Origin: Zoogloea sp. | GTDB lineage: Bacteria > Pseudomonadota > Gammaproteobacteria > Burkholderiales > Rhodocyclaceae | Direction: 5' to 3' | Assembly: GCA_016703645.1 (NCBI GenBank) | Contig: JADJBR010000010.1 | Span: forward strand, 558,001 to 622,000 | DNA length: 64,000 nucleotides | Part shown: piece after piece, positions 28,727-37,987 of the stretch | Layout of the letters: every line of letters begins with the position of its first letter | Numbering within the stretch: the stretch's first letter is position 1 | Notes under the pieces: model-generated | The model's input: only the letters and a program-made list of their open reading frames with translations | Told to the model about the DNA's origin: nothing | Databases searched by the model: none | Program-made: the position numbers and the translations under genes

Positions 28727-29238
28727 GCTGCGGCCCTCCGGCGACGCCACCACAGGCCCAGGGCGGCCACGGCGGCAATGCCACCGGCCACCACCGGCAG
28801 CACTGCGCGGGGCTCGCCATGATCGGTGCTGCCGGCTTCGGCAGGCAGCACCAGGGTGGCCGGCAGCAGATCCAGCGCCGAGCCGGCCTGCACGGTGAAA
28901 ACGAGTTGATGGCTTCCCGGCTGGGTCAGGCCCGCGGCATCCACCCGGTAGCTGCCGTCGCCGGCGGGTCGGGCCACGCCCTTCCAGGCGCCGGCCTCCA
29001 CTTCGATCTGCGCATCGGTGACCGGGGCGTTGTCGCTGCCCCGGTCCAGCCACAGCAGCATCTGCCCACCATCCATGGCAGCGACCAGATCGAAATCCTC
29101 GCTGCGCGCCGTGGCGCGGGGTGACCAGCCGGCCTCGGTGGCGGCCGGGGCTGCGCCGTGGTCGTGGCCTTCATGGGCCGAGGCAGGCAGGGTGATGAAT
29201 GACATCGCCAGGGCAGCGATCAGGTTACGGGGGCTCAT
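28723..29238 (-). CDS. Membrane-anchored His-rich periplasmic protein of RND operon
   Basis: The 171-residue protein has a signal peptide (residues 1-21), a His-rich start (HEGHDHG), a beta-sandwich-like middle (about 45-130) and a C-terminal membrane helix (VLPVVAGGIAAVAALGLWW) with a positively charged tail. The layout suggests a periplasmic domain tethered to the inner membrane, plausibly binding or delivering metal. It overlaps both neighbours by 4 bp (ATGA). No named family is recognised. Confidence 0.78.
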   Translation of the reverse strand: MSPRNLIAALAMSFITLPASAHEGHDHGAAPAATEAGWSPRATARSEDFDLVAAMDGGQMLLWLDRGSDNAPVTDAQIEVEAGAWKGVARPAGDGSYRVDAAGLTQPGSHQLVFTVQAGSALDLLPATLVLPAEAGSTDHGEPRAVLPVVAGGIAAVAALGLWWRRRRAAA

Positions 29239-30431
29239 TCGGCACTTCCCTTCAGGTAGTCGCGCCAGGCCTCGGCCTGTTCGCGGGTGTGGCGGGCGCG
29301 GAGGGCCGCGGTGTCGGCGTCGAAGGCGGCGGCGCGGGCCCGCAACAGGGCCTCCAGGGGGCGCTCGCCGAGGCGCCAGGCGGTGTCGGCCAGGCCCAGG
29401 TTGTCGGCGGCCAGGCGCTGGCGGGCCCGGGCGGCGTCTTCCAGGCGGGCCGCAGTGGCCAGCTGGTCGGCGGCCTGGGCCCGGTCCTGCTCGAGCTGGT
29501 GGCGTAGCTGCTCGGCGGCCACGGCGCGCTCGGTCACGGCGGCAATGGCCGCTGCCTCCCGGGCTGCCGTGCGCGAGGCCGAGGTCAGGGGGATGACCAC
29601 GCGCAGGCTGATCGAATCGCCATACTCGGCGCCGCTGGCATCCCGCTCCCGGCGCAGGCGCAGGCCCACCTCCGGGTTGTCGCGCAGGCTCTGGCGGGTG
29701 GTGGCGAGGCGCGCCTGGGCAAGGGCCGTAGCCTCCCGGGCTGCCACCAGCCCGGGGTGGAGGGTCACTGCAGTCTCGGCGGACGAGACTTCCAGCTTGG
29801 GGGGCGGCGGGCTGCCGGCCAGCACCTGGAAGCGGCGGGCCAGCTCCCTCGCCGCCAGGTCCTGCTCGGCCACGGCAGCTTCGGCGGCCAGGCGTTCGGA
29901 TTGCGCCAGGTTGAGGTCGAAGCGGGGCGCCTCCCCGGCGGTGACACGCCGGGCCAGATCGTCGGCGAGCTGGCGGGCCACCGTCAGGCGGCGCTCGGCC
30001 AGGCCCGCCTGGCCCCGGGCCAGCAGCCAGGCCAGGCGGGTGTCCACCAGGCGGCGCGCCAGCTCAAGGCGCAGGGCCGCGCGCTCGGCATCGAGGGCGC
30101 GCAGGGCGGTGCCGGCCTCATCTCTACGGGCAGCGGCCTGGCCGGGCAGCCACACGGGCTGGGCATATTCCAGCTCCCACTCCTGGCGGCCGCGGTTGTC
30201 GAAGGGGCGATCATTGCGGTTGGCGATGCCCACCGCTCCGGGGCCGGGGGTCCATCCGGCGGCCACCTCGGCCAGGGCGGAGAGTTCGTCCCGGCGGGCG
30301 TCCAGGGCCCGGGCGCGGGGGTCGCGCTGCCACGCGGCATCGACCAGCTCGGTCAGGCCGGCCGCGGCGGGCCGGGCCGTCACCGCCAGGGCGCAGCACA
30401 GCAGTACAAATAGGGCGAACAGGCGTCGCAT
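29235..30431 (-). CDS. Outer-membrane efflux protein (TolC/CusC family)
   Basis: The 398-residue protein has a signal peptide (MRRLFALFVLLCCALAVTA) and two long Ala/Arg/Glu-rich alpha-hairpin regions (residues about 100-215 and 290-385) typical of TolC-like trimers. It forms the outer-membrane exit duct of the RND pump. The ATG at 30431 is the only start giving a signal peptide at the N-terminus. It appears to be the first structural gene of the five-gene metal-efflux operon. Confidence 0.88.
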   Translation of the reverse strand: MRRLFALFVLLCCALAVTARPAAAGLTELVDAAWQRDPRARALDARRDELSALAEVAAGWTPGPGAVGIANRNDRPFDNRGRQEWELEYAQPVWLPGQAAARRDEAGTALRALDAERAALRLELARRLVDTRLAWLLARGQAGLAERRLTVARQLADDLARRVTAGEAPRFDLNLAQSERLAAEAAVAEQDLAARELARRFQVLAGSPPPPKLEVSSAETAVTLHPGLVAAREATALAQARLATTRQSLRDNPEVGLRLRRERDASGAEYGDSISLRVVIPLTSASRTAAREAAAIAAVTERAVAAEQLRHQLEQDRAQAADQLATAARLEDAARARQRLAADNLGLADTAWRLGERPLEALLRARAAAFDADTAALRARHTREQAEAWRDYLKGSAE

Positions 30432-30534
30432 GAAATCCTCGCAGACAAACGATGGAGAACATGCGGACGGCAGGTGGCGCGGCCCGGGGGCCACGCATTA
30501 CACAGGGGAAAAGCGCGAAAGACTGCCGTCCGCG

Positions 30535-30912
30535 TCAGGCGGCGGCAGCTCTGGGAGGGCGATCGGGCTGGGGCGGAACGCGGCTGGCGCTCGTGGGCAG
30601 ATCCCGCGCCACCCGCACCGGGCTGAAGGCCACGGCGCCGGGAGCAAGGGGCAGGGAAAACAGGGAGAAAGCCACGTGGTGGCACACGCTGCAGTCGTCG
30701 CAGCAGGCATCGGCCGCCGCCGGGGCGTCGGGTGACGGATCAGCCGCCGCCGCAGCCATGGCTTCGAGGCAGTGCACATGCTCACCCATGTCGGCCTGCA
30801 CCGCGGCCGCCTGCGTGTCGGCCATGTGCCGGCACAGGGGCGCGAAGCTCCCTGCCATCGCCTGGAGGGGCAGCAGGAGCATCAGCAGCAGGATGAGGAC
30901 ACGACGCAGCAA
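30535..30912 (-). CDS. Small Cys/His-rich exported protein (DUF2946-like)
   Basis: About 125 residues if started at the TTG at 30912, which puts a hydrophobic signal ([16 protein letters not shown]) at the N-terminus. The mature part contains [13 protein letters not shown] and [10 protein letters not shown], spacing reminiscent of DUF2946 proteins found beside copper and metal genes. No clear RBS supports any start, so the N-terminus is uncertain. It lies 103 bp upstream of the efflux operon on the same strand and is a likely co-regulated metal-binding protein. Confidence 0.55.
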   Translation of the reverse strand: MLRRVLILLLMLLLPLQAMAGSFAPLCRHMADTQAAAVQADMGEHVHCLEAMAAAAADPSPDAPAAADACCDDCSVCHHVAFSLFSLPLAPGAVAFSPVRVARDLPTSASRVPPQPDRPPRAAAA

Positions 30913-31014
30913 GGGGGCAGCTCGCAAAATGCACGGGAGGATTGTAGCCGGGCTCTTGGCAGAGCGTGCAAACAGGATCAAAGTTCCCGCCGCCCGCCCA
31001 CGAATCTTCTCCCC

Positions 31015-31230
31015 ATGACCGACCAACCCAACAATCCGCTCCACGGCATCACCCTCGAAAGCATGCTCACCGAACTGGTGGAGCGCTACGGCTGGGACAG
31101 CCTAGGCAACCAGGTGAACATCCGCTGTTTCCAGTTCGAGCCGAGTATCAAGTCCAGCCTCAAATTTCTGCGCCGCACCCCCTGGGCCCGCGCCGAAGTC
31201 GAGGCCCTGTACCTGAGACAACGGCGCTAG
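31015..31230 (+). CDS. VF530 family DNA-binding protein (DUF2132)
   Basis: The 71-residue protein is almost entirely the VF530/DUF2132 domain: [20 protein letters not shown] near the start, then [19 protein letters not shown]. The family adopts a small helical fold and is annotated as DNA-binding. The ATG at 31015 is chosen over longer in-frame options because conservation begins within a few residues of it. It is read away from the efflux operon and lies 21 bp before the TRIC-channel gene. Confidence 0.88.
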   Translation: MTDQPNNPLHGITLESMLTELVERYGWDSLGNQVNIRCFQFEPSIKSSLKFLRRTPWARAEVEALYLRQRR

Positions 31231-31251
31231 GCCCGCGCGGAGCCGACGCCC

Positions 31252-31890
31252 ATGGCCGCCGAGTTTCACGTCCCGGTCTATTTCGATTACCTGGCCACCT
31301 TCAGCTGGGCCCTGTCCGGCGCCATCGTGGCCCTGCGCAAGCGCTGCGACATCGTCGGCCTGTTCGTGCTGGCCCTGCTCACCTCGGTGGGCGGCAGCAT
31401 CCTGCGCGACGGGCTGTTCCTGCAGCGCACCCCGCCGGTACTCACCGATCCGGTCTACCTGCCGCTGATCACCCTCGCCACCCTGCTCATCGCCCTGCTC
31501 CATCGGCGCATTGCCGATCTGCCGATGGTGGACAAGCTGGTCAGCACCATCGACGCCATCGGCACCCCGGCCTTCGCCGTGGTGGGCATGCAGCTCGCCC
31601 TGGGGGCAGGCATCCCCTTGCCCGGGGTGGTGCTGGTGGGGGCGGTGAGCGGGGTGGGCGGCGGCGTGCTGCGCGACGTGATCGTCCGCGACGTTCCCTT
31701 CATCCTCCAGCCCGGCCAGTTCTTCGCCGTGGTGCTGCTGATGGCCAACTTGGCCTTCCTGGCCCTGACCCTGGCCCTCGGGGTGGATACCGTGCCCGCC
31801 GCCTGGGCCACCATCGCCCTGTTCTTCGTGGTGCGCATGCTCACCCTGCGCTACAACTGGCAGACACGCCCCCTGCTGCGGAACGAATAG
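31252..31890 (+). CDS. TRIC-type cation channel (UPF0126) membrane protein
   Basis: The 212-residue protein has seven predicted helices arranged as an internal repeat, each half with a glycine-rich kink: [13 protein letters not shown] near residue 45 and [17 protein letters not shown] near residue 128. These match prokaryotic TRIC/YicG proteins, which form homotrimeric monovalent cation channels. It is preceded by the VF530 gene and followed by the broken pirin gene. Confidence 0.9.
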   Translation: MAAEFHVPVYFDYLATFSWALSGAIVALRKRCDIVGLFVLALLTSVGGSILRDGLFLQRTPPVLTDPVYLPLITLATLLIALLHRRIADLPMVDKLVSTIDAIGTPAFAVVGMQLALGAGIPLPGVVLVGAVSGVGGGVLRDVIVRDVPFILQPGQFFAVVLLMANLAFLALTLALGVDTVPAAWATIALFFVVRMLTLRYNWQTRPLLRNE

Positions 31891-31934
31891 CCCGATCGCC
31901 CCCTCCATACCGGACTGCCCGAAGGAGACACCCC

Positions 31935-32813
31935 ATGCCGCCGATCGAACGCATCACCCCGCGCAGCGCAGACCTGGGCGAAGGCCTGCACGTGCGCCGC
32001 GCCCTGCCCACCCGCGCGCGCCGCATGATCGGCGCCTGGTGCTTCCTCGACCACGCCGGCCCGGTGGACTTCGCCCCCGGCGGCGGCACGCATGTGGGCG
32101 CCCACCCCCACACGGCCCTGCAGACCTTCACCTGGCTGATCGACGGCGAAGTCCTGCACCGGGACAGCCTGGGCAACGAACAGGTGATCCGCCCCGGGCA
32201 GGTGAACCTGATGACCGCCGGCCACGGCATCGTGCACACCGAAGACTCCCTGCCCGACGCCCGCCGCCTGCACGCCGCCTAGCTGTGGATCGCCCTGCCA
32301 CCGGAACACGCCGACTGCCCGCCGGCCTTTGAACATCACCCGGTCCTGCCCCAGTGGGCGCAGGACGGCTGCACCCTGACCCTGCTGGCCGGGCGCCACG
32401 GCGAGCAGCAGTCACCGGCACGCCTCCACTCGCCCCTGATCGGGCTGGACATCTGCAGCAGCGGCGACGCCCGGCTGACACTGCCCCTCGACCCCGGCTT
32501 CGAATACGGCATCCTGCCCCTGGAGGGCAGCCTGCGCATCGGCGACGAGACCTTCGACAGCGATGCCTTTGCCTGCTTCGCGCCGGGTGCCGACAGCATC
32601 CACCTGGAACTCGCCGCCCGCACCCGTCTGCTCGTCATCGGCGGCGTGCCCTTCGCCCAGCCGGTGCTCATGGCCTGGAACTTCGTCGGTCACAGCCGGG
32701 AGGCCATCGCCGCCGCCCAGCGCGACTGGGAAGCCGGCAACCCGCGCTTCGGCGCCGTCGACGGCAGCACCCGCCGCCTGGTCGCGCCGCCCCTGCCGTG
32801 GATCGGCCACTGA
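31935..32813 (+). pseudogene. Pirin family protein interrupted by one in-frame amber stop
   Basis: A continuous 293-codon frame reads as a complete pirin (bicupin), starting [20 protein letters not shown] with RBS GAAGGAGA. The N-terminal metal-binding histidines are visible ([17 protein letters not shown]). A TAG at 32280-32282 interrupts it between LHAA and LWIALPPEH; CAG (Gln) would restore the frame. The rest (CTLTLLAGRHGE, SAF-like cupin 2, end at 32813) is undamaged. It is either a recent nonsense mutation or a base-call error. Confidence 0.85.
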
Positions 32814-32873
32814 CACCCCACCCCAACACCCGCCCCCTGCCACCGCCCCTTTCACTCCGGAGATCCCCTGCCC

Positions 32874-33941
32874 ATGTCCGCTCTGTTCCAGCCCCTCCAG
32901 GTCGGCGCCCTGACGCTGCCCAACCGCATCCTGATGGCCCCCCTGACCCGCTGCCGCGCCGAGGACGACCACGTGCCCGGTGACCTGATGGCCACCCACT
33001 ACGCCCAGCGCGCCAGTGCCGGCCTGCTCATCGCCGAGGCCACCATGGCCATGGAGGGCAACTCCGCCTTCTGGCACGAGCCGGGCATCCACTCGGCCGC
33101 CCAGGTGGGCGGCTGGAAGCACGTGACCGACGCGGTGCACAAAGCCGGCGGACGCATCTTCCTGCAGGTCTGGCACGGCGGCCGGGCCTGCCACCCGCTG
33201 CTCAACGACGGCGCCCAGCCCGTTGCCCCCAGCGCCCTGCCCATCCGCAACGACGAGGTACACACCCCCGAGGGAAAGAAGCCCTACGTCACCCCCCGCG
33301 CCCTCGCCGATGACGAACTGCCGGGCATCGTCGCCGGCTTCCGCCACGCGGCGGAGAACGCCCTGGCCGCCGGCTTCGACGGCATCGAGGTGCATGGCGC
33401 CAACGGCTACCTGCTCGACGAGTTTCTGCGCGACGGCAGCAACACCCGCAGCGGCCCCTACGGCGGCCCCATCGAGAACCGCGCGCGCCTGATGCTGGAA
33501 GTCCTCGACGCCTGCGTGGGCGTGTGGGGCGCCGGCCGTGTCGGCCTGCGTCTGTCGCCCCTCAACAGCTACAACGACATGCGCGACAGCGACCCGGTGG
33601 GGCTGATCACCTGGATGGCCCAGCGCCTCAACGATTACCCGCTGGCCTACCTGCACGTGATGCGCGGCGACTTCTTCGGCCAGCAGAAGGGCGACGTGGT
33701 GACCCCGGCCCGGGCCCACTACAAGGGCGTCCTGATCGGCAACATGGGCTACACCCCGCAAGAGGCCGCCAGCGCCATCGAAAGCGGCCAGCTCGACGCC
33801 GTGGCCTTCGGCACCGCCTTCCTCGCCAACCCCGACCTCCCCGCCCGCATCAAGGCCGGCGCCAGCCTCAACAAACCCCACCCCGCCACCTTCTACTCCC
33901 CCGGCCCCGAGGGCTACACCGACTATCCCTTCATGCAGTGA
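32874..33941 (+). CDS. Old Yellow Enzyme family alkene reductase (NemA-like)
   Basis: The 355-residue FMN-dependent TIM-barrel protein has family landmarks ILMAPLTRCRAED, the FMN-contacting VWHGGRACHP, active-site HGANGYLLDEFLRDGSN near residue 175 and SGPYGGPIENRARL. OYE homologues reduce activated C=C bonds and nitro compounds with NAD(P)H. The ATG at 32874 follows an RBS-like GGAGA. It lies 60 bp after the pirin frame; both belong to electrophile or redox-stress gene sets in many bacteria. Confidence 0.92.
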   Translation: MSALFQPLQVGALTLPNRILMAPLTRCRAEDDHVPGDLMATHYAQRASAGLLIAEATMAMEGNSAFWHEPGIHSAAQVGGWKHVTDAVHKAGGRIFLQVWHGGRACHPLLNDGAQPVAPSALPIRNDEVHTPEGKKPYVTPRALADDELPGIVAGFRHAAENALAAGFDGIEVHGANGYLLDEFLRDGSNTRSGPYGGPIENRARLMLEVLDACVGVWGAGRVGLRLSPLNSYNDMRDSDPVGLITWMAQRLNDYPLAYLHVMRGDFFGQQKGDVVTPARAHYKGVLIGNMGYTPQEAASAIESGQLDAVAFGTAFLANPDLPARIKAGASLNKPHPATFYSPGPEGYTDYPFMQ

Positions 33942-33971
33942 GGCTCCCCAGGAGAGCAGCCTCACCGGCCC

Positions 33972-34064
33972 TTGATCACCGGCATTCCCCTCCCCTCCGG
34001 CGCGCCGACTGGAGGGTTCGGCAGGCGGGAAATGGGTTCTGATGTTTGAGCCCGAAGGGCGAGT
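33972..34064 (+). repeat. Dispersed repeat (family Q), copy 2
   Basis: Matches 20129-20224 from TTGATCACC to GGGCGAGT, with the central GCCGACTGGAGGGTTCGGCA identical. It is immediately followed by the family P repeat, so this locus is a fusion of the two repeats that flank the IS pair. Confidence 0.7.
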
Positions 34065-34138
34065 GCGGAGCATTGCTCCGCGCCGCCGCAGCCGGCCGGG
34101 TGTGCAAACCCGGCCGTGGAAAGACCCGGCCGATGTCA
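34065..34138 (+). repeat. REP-like palindromic repeat (family P), copy 2
   Basis: GCGGAG-CATTG-CTCCGC (34065-34081) and CCGGCCGGGTGTGCAAACCC with GGCCG form nested stems. The block matches the minus strand of 18471-18543. It sits just upstream of the hsp20 promoter and could insulate it from read-through. Confidence 0.7.
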
Positions 34139-34172
34139 CCTTGCACAACGGCCAGCCCCACCACCCCAGGCT

Positions 34173-34201
34173 CTTGAAACCCGCCGCAACGACTCCCATA
34201 T
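34173..34201 (+). promoter_or_regulatory. Sigma-32 (RpoH) heat-shock promoter
   Basis: A perfect -35 CTTGAAA (34173-34179), a 15-base spacer and -10 CCCATAT (34195-34201) match the sigma-32 consensus (CTTGAAA ... CCCCATNT). It lies 56 bp before the first hsp20 start. This directly predicts heat-shock induction of both hsp20 genes. Confidence 0.88.
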
Positions 34202-34256
34202 CCGAGACAGGGGGCGGCAATGGTGTGCCGTCCGCGTCCGATGAGGAGGAATCCAC

Positions 34257-34700
34257 ATGTTCTACCGATCCCTGTTTCCCCGTGACGTGTTTGCCGAACT
34301 GGACCGCATCCAGCGTGGCCTGCAGCAAGGGGGCGGCGACCTGTCGCCGAACATCCGCGGTACCGCCCGGGGCGGCTACCCGGCCATGAACGTGGGCAGC
34401 ACGCCCCGCTCCGTGGAGATCTACGCCTTCGCCCCCGGCATCGACCCGGCGAGCCTGGACGTGCAACTGGAAAAGGGCGTCCTGACCGTCGCCGGCGAAC
34501 GCACCAGCGTGCTCCCGCCCAAGGACGCGCCGGCCACCGTGCATATCGACGAGCGCTTCTCGGGCCGCTTCCGCCGGGTCGTGACCCTGCCCGACGACGT
34601 GGACCCGAACGCCGTCGACGCCCGCTACACCGACGGCGTCCTGCACATCAGCGTGCAGCGCAAAGCCGCGGCCCAGCCGCGCCGTATCCACATCCAGTAA
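34257..34700 (+). CDS. Small heat-shock protein Hsp20 (first)
   Basis: The 147-residue alpha-crystallin-domain chaperone has its domain at residues about 45-140 (VEIYAFAPGIDPASLDVQLE, KGVLTVAGER, RFSGRFRRVVTLPDDVD). Conserved GVLHISVQRK is at the end. It holds unfolding proteins for refolding by ATP-dependent chaperones. A strong RBS (GAGGAGGAA) precedes the ATG, and a sigma-32 promoter lies upstream. The second hsp20 gene starts 12 bp after its stop, so the pair is bicistronic. Confidence 0.94.
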   Translation: MFYRSLFPRDVFAELDRIQRGLQQGGGDLSPNIRGTARGGYPAMNVGSTPRSVEIYAFAPGIDPASLDVQLEKGVLTVAGERTSVLPPKDAPATVHIDERFSGRFRRVVTLPDDVDPNAVDARYTDGVLHISVQRKAAAQPRRIHIQ

Positions 34701-34712
34701 GGAGAGCCGACC

Positions 34713-35102
34713 ATGAACGACAATCCCGCCCTGCGCCAATCGCCCCAGGCCGACACGGCCCCGCGCACCGCCGAGACGCTGCTCCCCCCGGTGGATGTGA
34801 TCGAGGACGGCGCCGGCATCACCCTCTACGCCGACCTGCCCGGCGTACCGAAAGACAAACTGCACCTGCACGTGGAAGCCGACACGCTGACCATTGAAGG
34901 CGAGATCGCCCTGCCCGCCCCGGAAGGGCTGGAGTCCATCCACTCGGAAGTCGGGCTGCCCCTGTACCGGCGTGTCTTTACCCTGTCCAAGGAGCTCGAC
35001 GCCGACCGGGTGGCCGCCGAGTTTGCCCACGGGGTGCTCACCCTGCGCATTCCCAAGGTGGAGCACGCCCAACCCCGGCGCATCCCCATCCAGGTGGGCT
35101 GA
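34713..35102 (+). CDS. Small heat-shock protein Hsp20 (second)
   Basis: The 129-residue alpha-crystallin-domain protein is clearly different from its neighbour (VIEDGAGITLYADLPGVPKD, VEADTLTIEGEI, PLYRRVFTLSKELDADRVAA, HGVLTLRIPK). The C-terminal RIPIQVG carries the I-x-I motif used for oligomer assembly. Paired divergent Hsp20s often co-assemble. It shares the upstream sigma-32 promoter. A strong hairpin follows at 35114-35139. Confidence 0.94.
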   Translation: MNDNPALRQSPQADTAPRTAETLLPPVDVIEDGAGITLYADLPGVPKDKLHLHVEADTLTIEGEIALPAPEGLESIHSEVGLPLYRRVFTLSKELDADRVAAEFAHGVLTLRIPKVEHAQPRRIPIQVG

Positions 35103-35113
35103 CGGCACGCACG

Positions 35114-35139
35114 GCAGCCTGTCGGGCCGGGCAGGCTGC
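35114..35139. terminator. Bidirectional terminator hairpin between hsp20 and sensor kinase genes
   Basis: GCAGCCTG (35114-35121) pairs perfectly with CAGGCTGC (35132-35139) around a 10-base loop. It lies between two convergent genes and can serve both. U-tracts are weak on either side. Confidence 0.5.
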
Positions 35140-37901
35140 TACACCCCGCTTGCGCGCCGCTCCAGCCACTTGAGCACCACCCGCAGGAGCAGGCCCGGCT
35201 CGACGGGTTTGGGGATGAAATCGTTCATGCCCACCTCGAAGCAGCGTGCTCTATCCTCGGCAAAGGCATTGGCGGTCATGGCCACGATGGGCGTGTCCGC
35301 CTGGCCGGGCAGCGCGCGGATCTGCAGGGTGGCCTGCAGGCCGTCCATGCGTGGCATCTGCATGTCCATGAGGATCAGGGCGTAGTCGGCCTCGCGTACC
35401 CGCTCCACCGCCACCTGACCATCCTCCGCGGTATCGATGAGAAGGCCGGTTTCGGCGAGCATCTCGACGGCGATCTCCCGGTTGATCTCGTCGTCCTCCA
35501 CCACCAGCACACGCAGCCCGGCAAAGCGCTCGCCGATGATGCTCTCGGCCGCGTCGGGATCGGGCAGCAGGCCGGTGATGGGCATGTAGTCACCCTTGGC
35601 CAGGCGGGCAGTGAACCAGAAGGTACTCCCCACCCCAGGCTCACTCGACACCCCCGCCGAGCCGCCCATCAGTTGCGCCAGCTTGCGGGTGATCGCCAGC
35701 CCGAGGCCGGTACCACCGTACTCCCGGGTGGTCGAGCTGTCGGCCTGCTCGAAGGCGCTGAAGATCTGGCCGAGTTTGTCCGCCGGAATGCCGATCCCCG
35801 TGTCCTCCACCTCGAAGCGCACCAGCTGATCGGTGGGGGTGTCCTCCATCACCCGGGTGCGGAAGCACACGCGCCCCCCTTGCCCGGTGAACTTGACCGC
35901 ATTGCTGCCAAAATTGAGCAGGGCCTGCTGCAGGCGGGTCGGGTCACCCAGCAGCGGGGCAAGGCCTTGCTGCACCTCCTCCGAGATCACCAGTGCCTTG
36001 GCCACGGCCCGATCATGGAGCATGGACACCACGTTGTGCACCACTCCATTCACCGCCACCCGGGTGCGCTCCAGGCTCAACTTGCCCGCCTCGATCTTGG
36101 AAAGATCCAGCACCGCATTGAGAATTTCAAGCAGGTGTTGCCCGGCGGTCTCGATCTTGTCCAGGCGCTGCGCCTGATCGTCACTCACACCGGAGCGCAG
36201 CAGCAGGTGGGTCATGCCGATGATGGCATTGAGGGGTGTGCGGATCTCGTGGCTGGTATTGGCCAGAAAGGCACTCTTGGCCAGGTTGGCCGTCTCGGCC
36301 GCCTCCTTGGCCTGGGCCAGTTCGGCGGTCCGCAGGGCGACCTGCTCCTCCAGGTGGCTGCGGTGGGCGGCAAGCTCCTGCTCCATGGCCCGGCGGGCGG
36401 TCACGTCCTGGCCGATGCACAGGAGTCCGGCCACACTCCCGTCAAGCCGGCGGATCGCCTGATTGGACCAGCGCACGAACACCCGCCGGCCGTCACGGGT
36501 CATGTTCTCGTTCTCGTTGTGCTCACCGCTGCCAGGGTCGTCGAGGATGGTCCGGATCATCTCGCCCAGATCGCGGCCCGAACCGCTCTCAATGGCGGGC
36601 ACGATGGTTCCGATCACGCTGCGACCGATGATTTCCCGCGCGGAAAAGCCGAAGAGGCGTTCCGCACATTCGTTGAAGTAGGTCACCGTGCCCTCCGGCG
36701 ACAGCCGCAGGATCACGGCATTGGCGTTCTCCACCAGCTCCCGGTACTGGGTCTCGCGGGTCTGCAGGGCCTCTTCCGCCAGGGTACGGTCGCGGATCTC
36801 GACCGTCAGCGCCCGATTGAGCCCGCGCACCTTGGCCACCACCAGCAGGGCCACCAGCAGCCCCAGCACCGACACCACCAGGGCGGCCACCAGCCAAGGT
36901 GGCACCCGGGTAGAAGGCTGCGGGTCGAACAGAAAATCACCCAGCTCGAAATCTGCCAGCAACTTGCCCTGGCGCACATAGACATCAACCACATGCCGCC
37001 AGCGGCCCGGGCTCATGTAGCCCGCCTCCACAATGTCGGGGCGGGTCAACTCACGGAGCTGCGCCGCCTCGAAAAGCAGATGCGCCCGCGACTTGCCCTG
37101 GGTGTTGTAACGATCCAGGATCAGGTCGGTCACCGCCTGCGGATTGGCCAGGGCATGCACAAGGCCGCGCAGGGTGGCCTCGCGGAAGGCCACCACCACG
37201 TCGGGGCGGGCAGCCAGGGCCGCCCGGGACGAGAACAGCATGTTGCCGAACAGATCGATGCCCGCCGATTGGGGCGTCAGCAGAAGGAACTGATGTTCGC
37301 GCCCCCGGATCAGGAAGGGCTCGTTCGACAAATAAACCGCCTTCGCCGCCACCTCGCCCGACTCCAGGGCGGTCAGCGTCCAGTCGGCCTGTTCCACAAA
37401 CTGGATCTGTGGCGGTCGTAGACCGGAGGCCAGCAGAAAGGCTTCGATCTCGTCACGGGTATGGGGGTCCACCGACACCGGCCGCCCGGCCAGGTCGTGC
37501 ACGCTCTGCACCCCCTGCGCCCTGGACGCCAGCAAGGCCACCGGCGAGTGTTGCAGAAGCGTGGCCACCGCCACCACGGGCAGGCCCCGCGCCCGATCCA
37601 CCACCAGGCTGGATGTGCCCACACCGAAATCGGCGCGGCCTTCCACCACCTCCTTGACCACGTTGATGCCCGGCCCACCCTCGACGATCCGCACATCCAG
37701 CCCGGCATCCTTGTAGTAGCCCTGGCTCTCGGCGGCATAGAAGGCCGCGAACTCGAACTGATGCTTCCAGTTGAGCTGCACCACCACCTGTTCGGCCGCG
37801 TGTGCAGGCCCCCATGCCATGGGCACCAGAACGCACAGCCACACCCGCAAACGCCCAAGAAACGCACGCAAGCAACATTCCCCCAACCCGTGCGGCAGCA
37901 C
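35139..37901 (-). CDS. Hybrid sensor histidine kinase with NMT1/THI5-like substrate-binding sensor
   Basis: The 920-residue protein has, in order: signal peptide (to about residue 35), an ABC-type substrate-binding domain of the NMT1/THI5 family (36-290, [20 protein letters not shown]), a membrane helix (about 335-360), a PAS domain (380-500), a HisKA domain with phospho-His in [11 protein letters not shown], a HATPase domain ([16 protein letters not shown]) and a C-terminal receiver ([11 protein letters not shown], Asp in LILMDMQMP, Lys in FIPKPVEP). The periplasmic fold suggests sensing of a pyrimidine- or taurine-like small molecule. Its output partner is not adjacent. Confidence 0.92.
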   Translation of the reverse strand: MLPHGLGECCLRAFLGRLRVWLCVLVPMAWGPAHAAEQVVVQLNWKHQFEFAAFYAAESQGYYKDAGLDVRIVEGGPGINVVKEVVEGRADFGVGTSSLVVDRARGLPVVAVATLLQHSPVALLASRAQGVQSVHDLAGRPVSVDPHTRDEIEAFLLASGLRPPQIQFVEQADWTLTALESGEVAAKAVYLSNEPFLIRGREHQFLLLTPQSAGIDLFGNMLFSSRAALAARPDVVVAFREATLRGLVHALANPQAVTDLILDRYNTQGKSRAHLLFEAAQLRELTRPDIVEAGYMSPGRWRHVVDVYVRQGKLLADFELGDFLFDPQPSTRVPPWLVAALVVSVLGLLVALLVVAKVRGLNRALTVEIRDRTLAEEALQTRETQYRELVENANAVILRLSPEGTVTYFNECAERLFGFSAREIIGRSVIGTIVPAIESGSGRDLGEMIRTILDDPGSGEHNENENMTRDGRRVFVRWSNQAIRRLDGSVAGLLCIGQDVTARRAMEQELAAHRSHLEEQVALRTAELAQAKEAAETANLAKSAFLANTSHEIRTPLNAIIGMTHLLLRSGVSDDQAQRLDKIETAGQHLLEILNAVLDLSKIEAGKLSLERTRVAVNGVVHNVVSMLHDRAVAKALVISEEVQQGLAPLLGDPTRLQQALLNFGSNAVKFTGQGGRVCFRTRVMEDTPTDQLVRFEVEDTGIGIPADKLGQIFSAFEQADSSTTREYGGTGLGLAITRKLAQLMGGSAGVSSEPGVGSTFWFTARLAKGDYMPITGLLPDPDAAESIIGERFAGLRVLVVEDDEINREIAVEMLAETGLLIDTAEDGQVAVERVREADYALILMDMQMPRMDGLQATLQIRALPGQADTPIVAMTANAFAEDRARCFEVGMNDFIPKPVEPGLLLRVVLKWLERRASGV

Positions 37902-37987
37902 AAGCCTTGATGGTTCCGATCAGGACATGGACGCGATCTTAGCGCCAGCCTCGGGGCGTGGCGAGTGCCACAAGCAATGCCTTTGGT

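Noticed and set aside
30772-31014. N-terminal extension of the VF530 protein
   Set aside because: Conservation begins at the ATG at 31015; the extension is a shadow of the opposite-strand Cys/His-rich gene.
32412-35108. 898-codon minus-strand frame over pirin, OYE and hsp20 genes
   Set aside because: Overlaps four supported genes; composition typical of antisense shadow frames.
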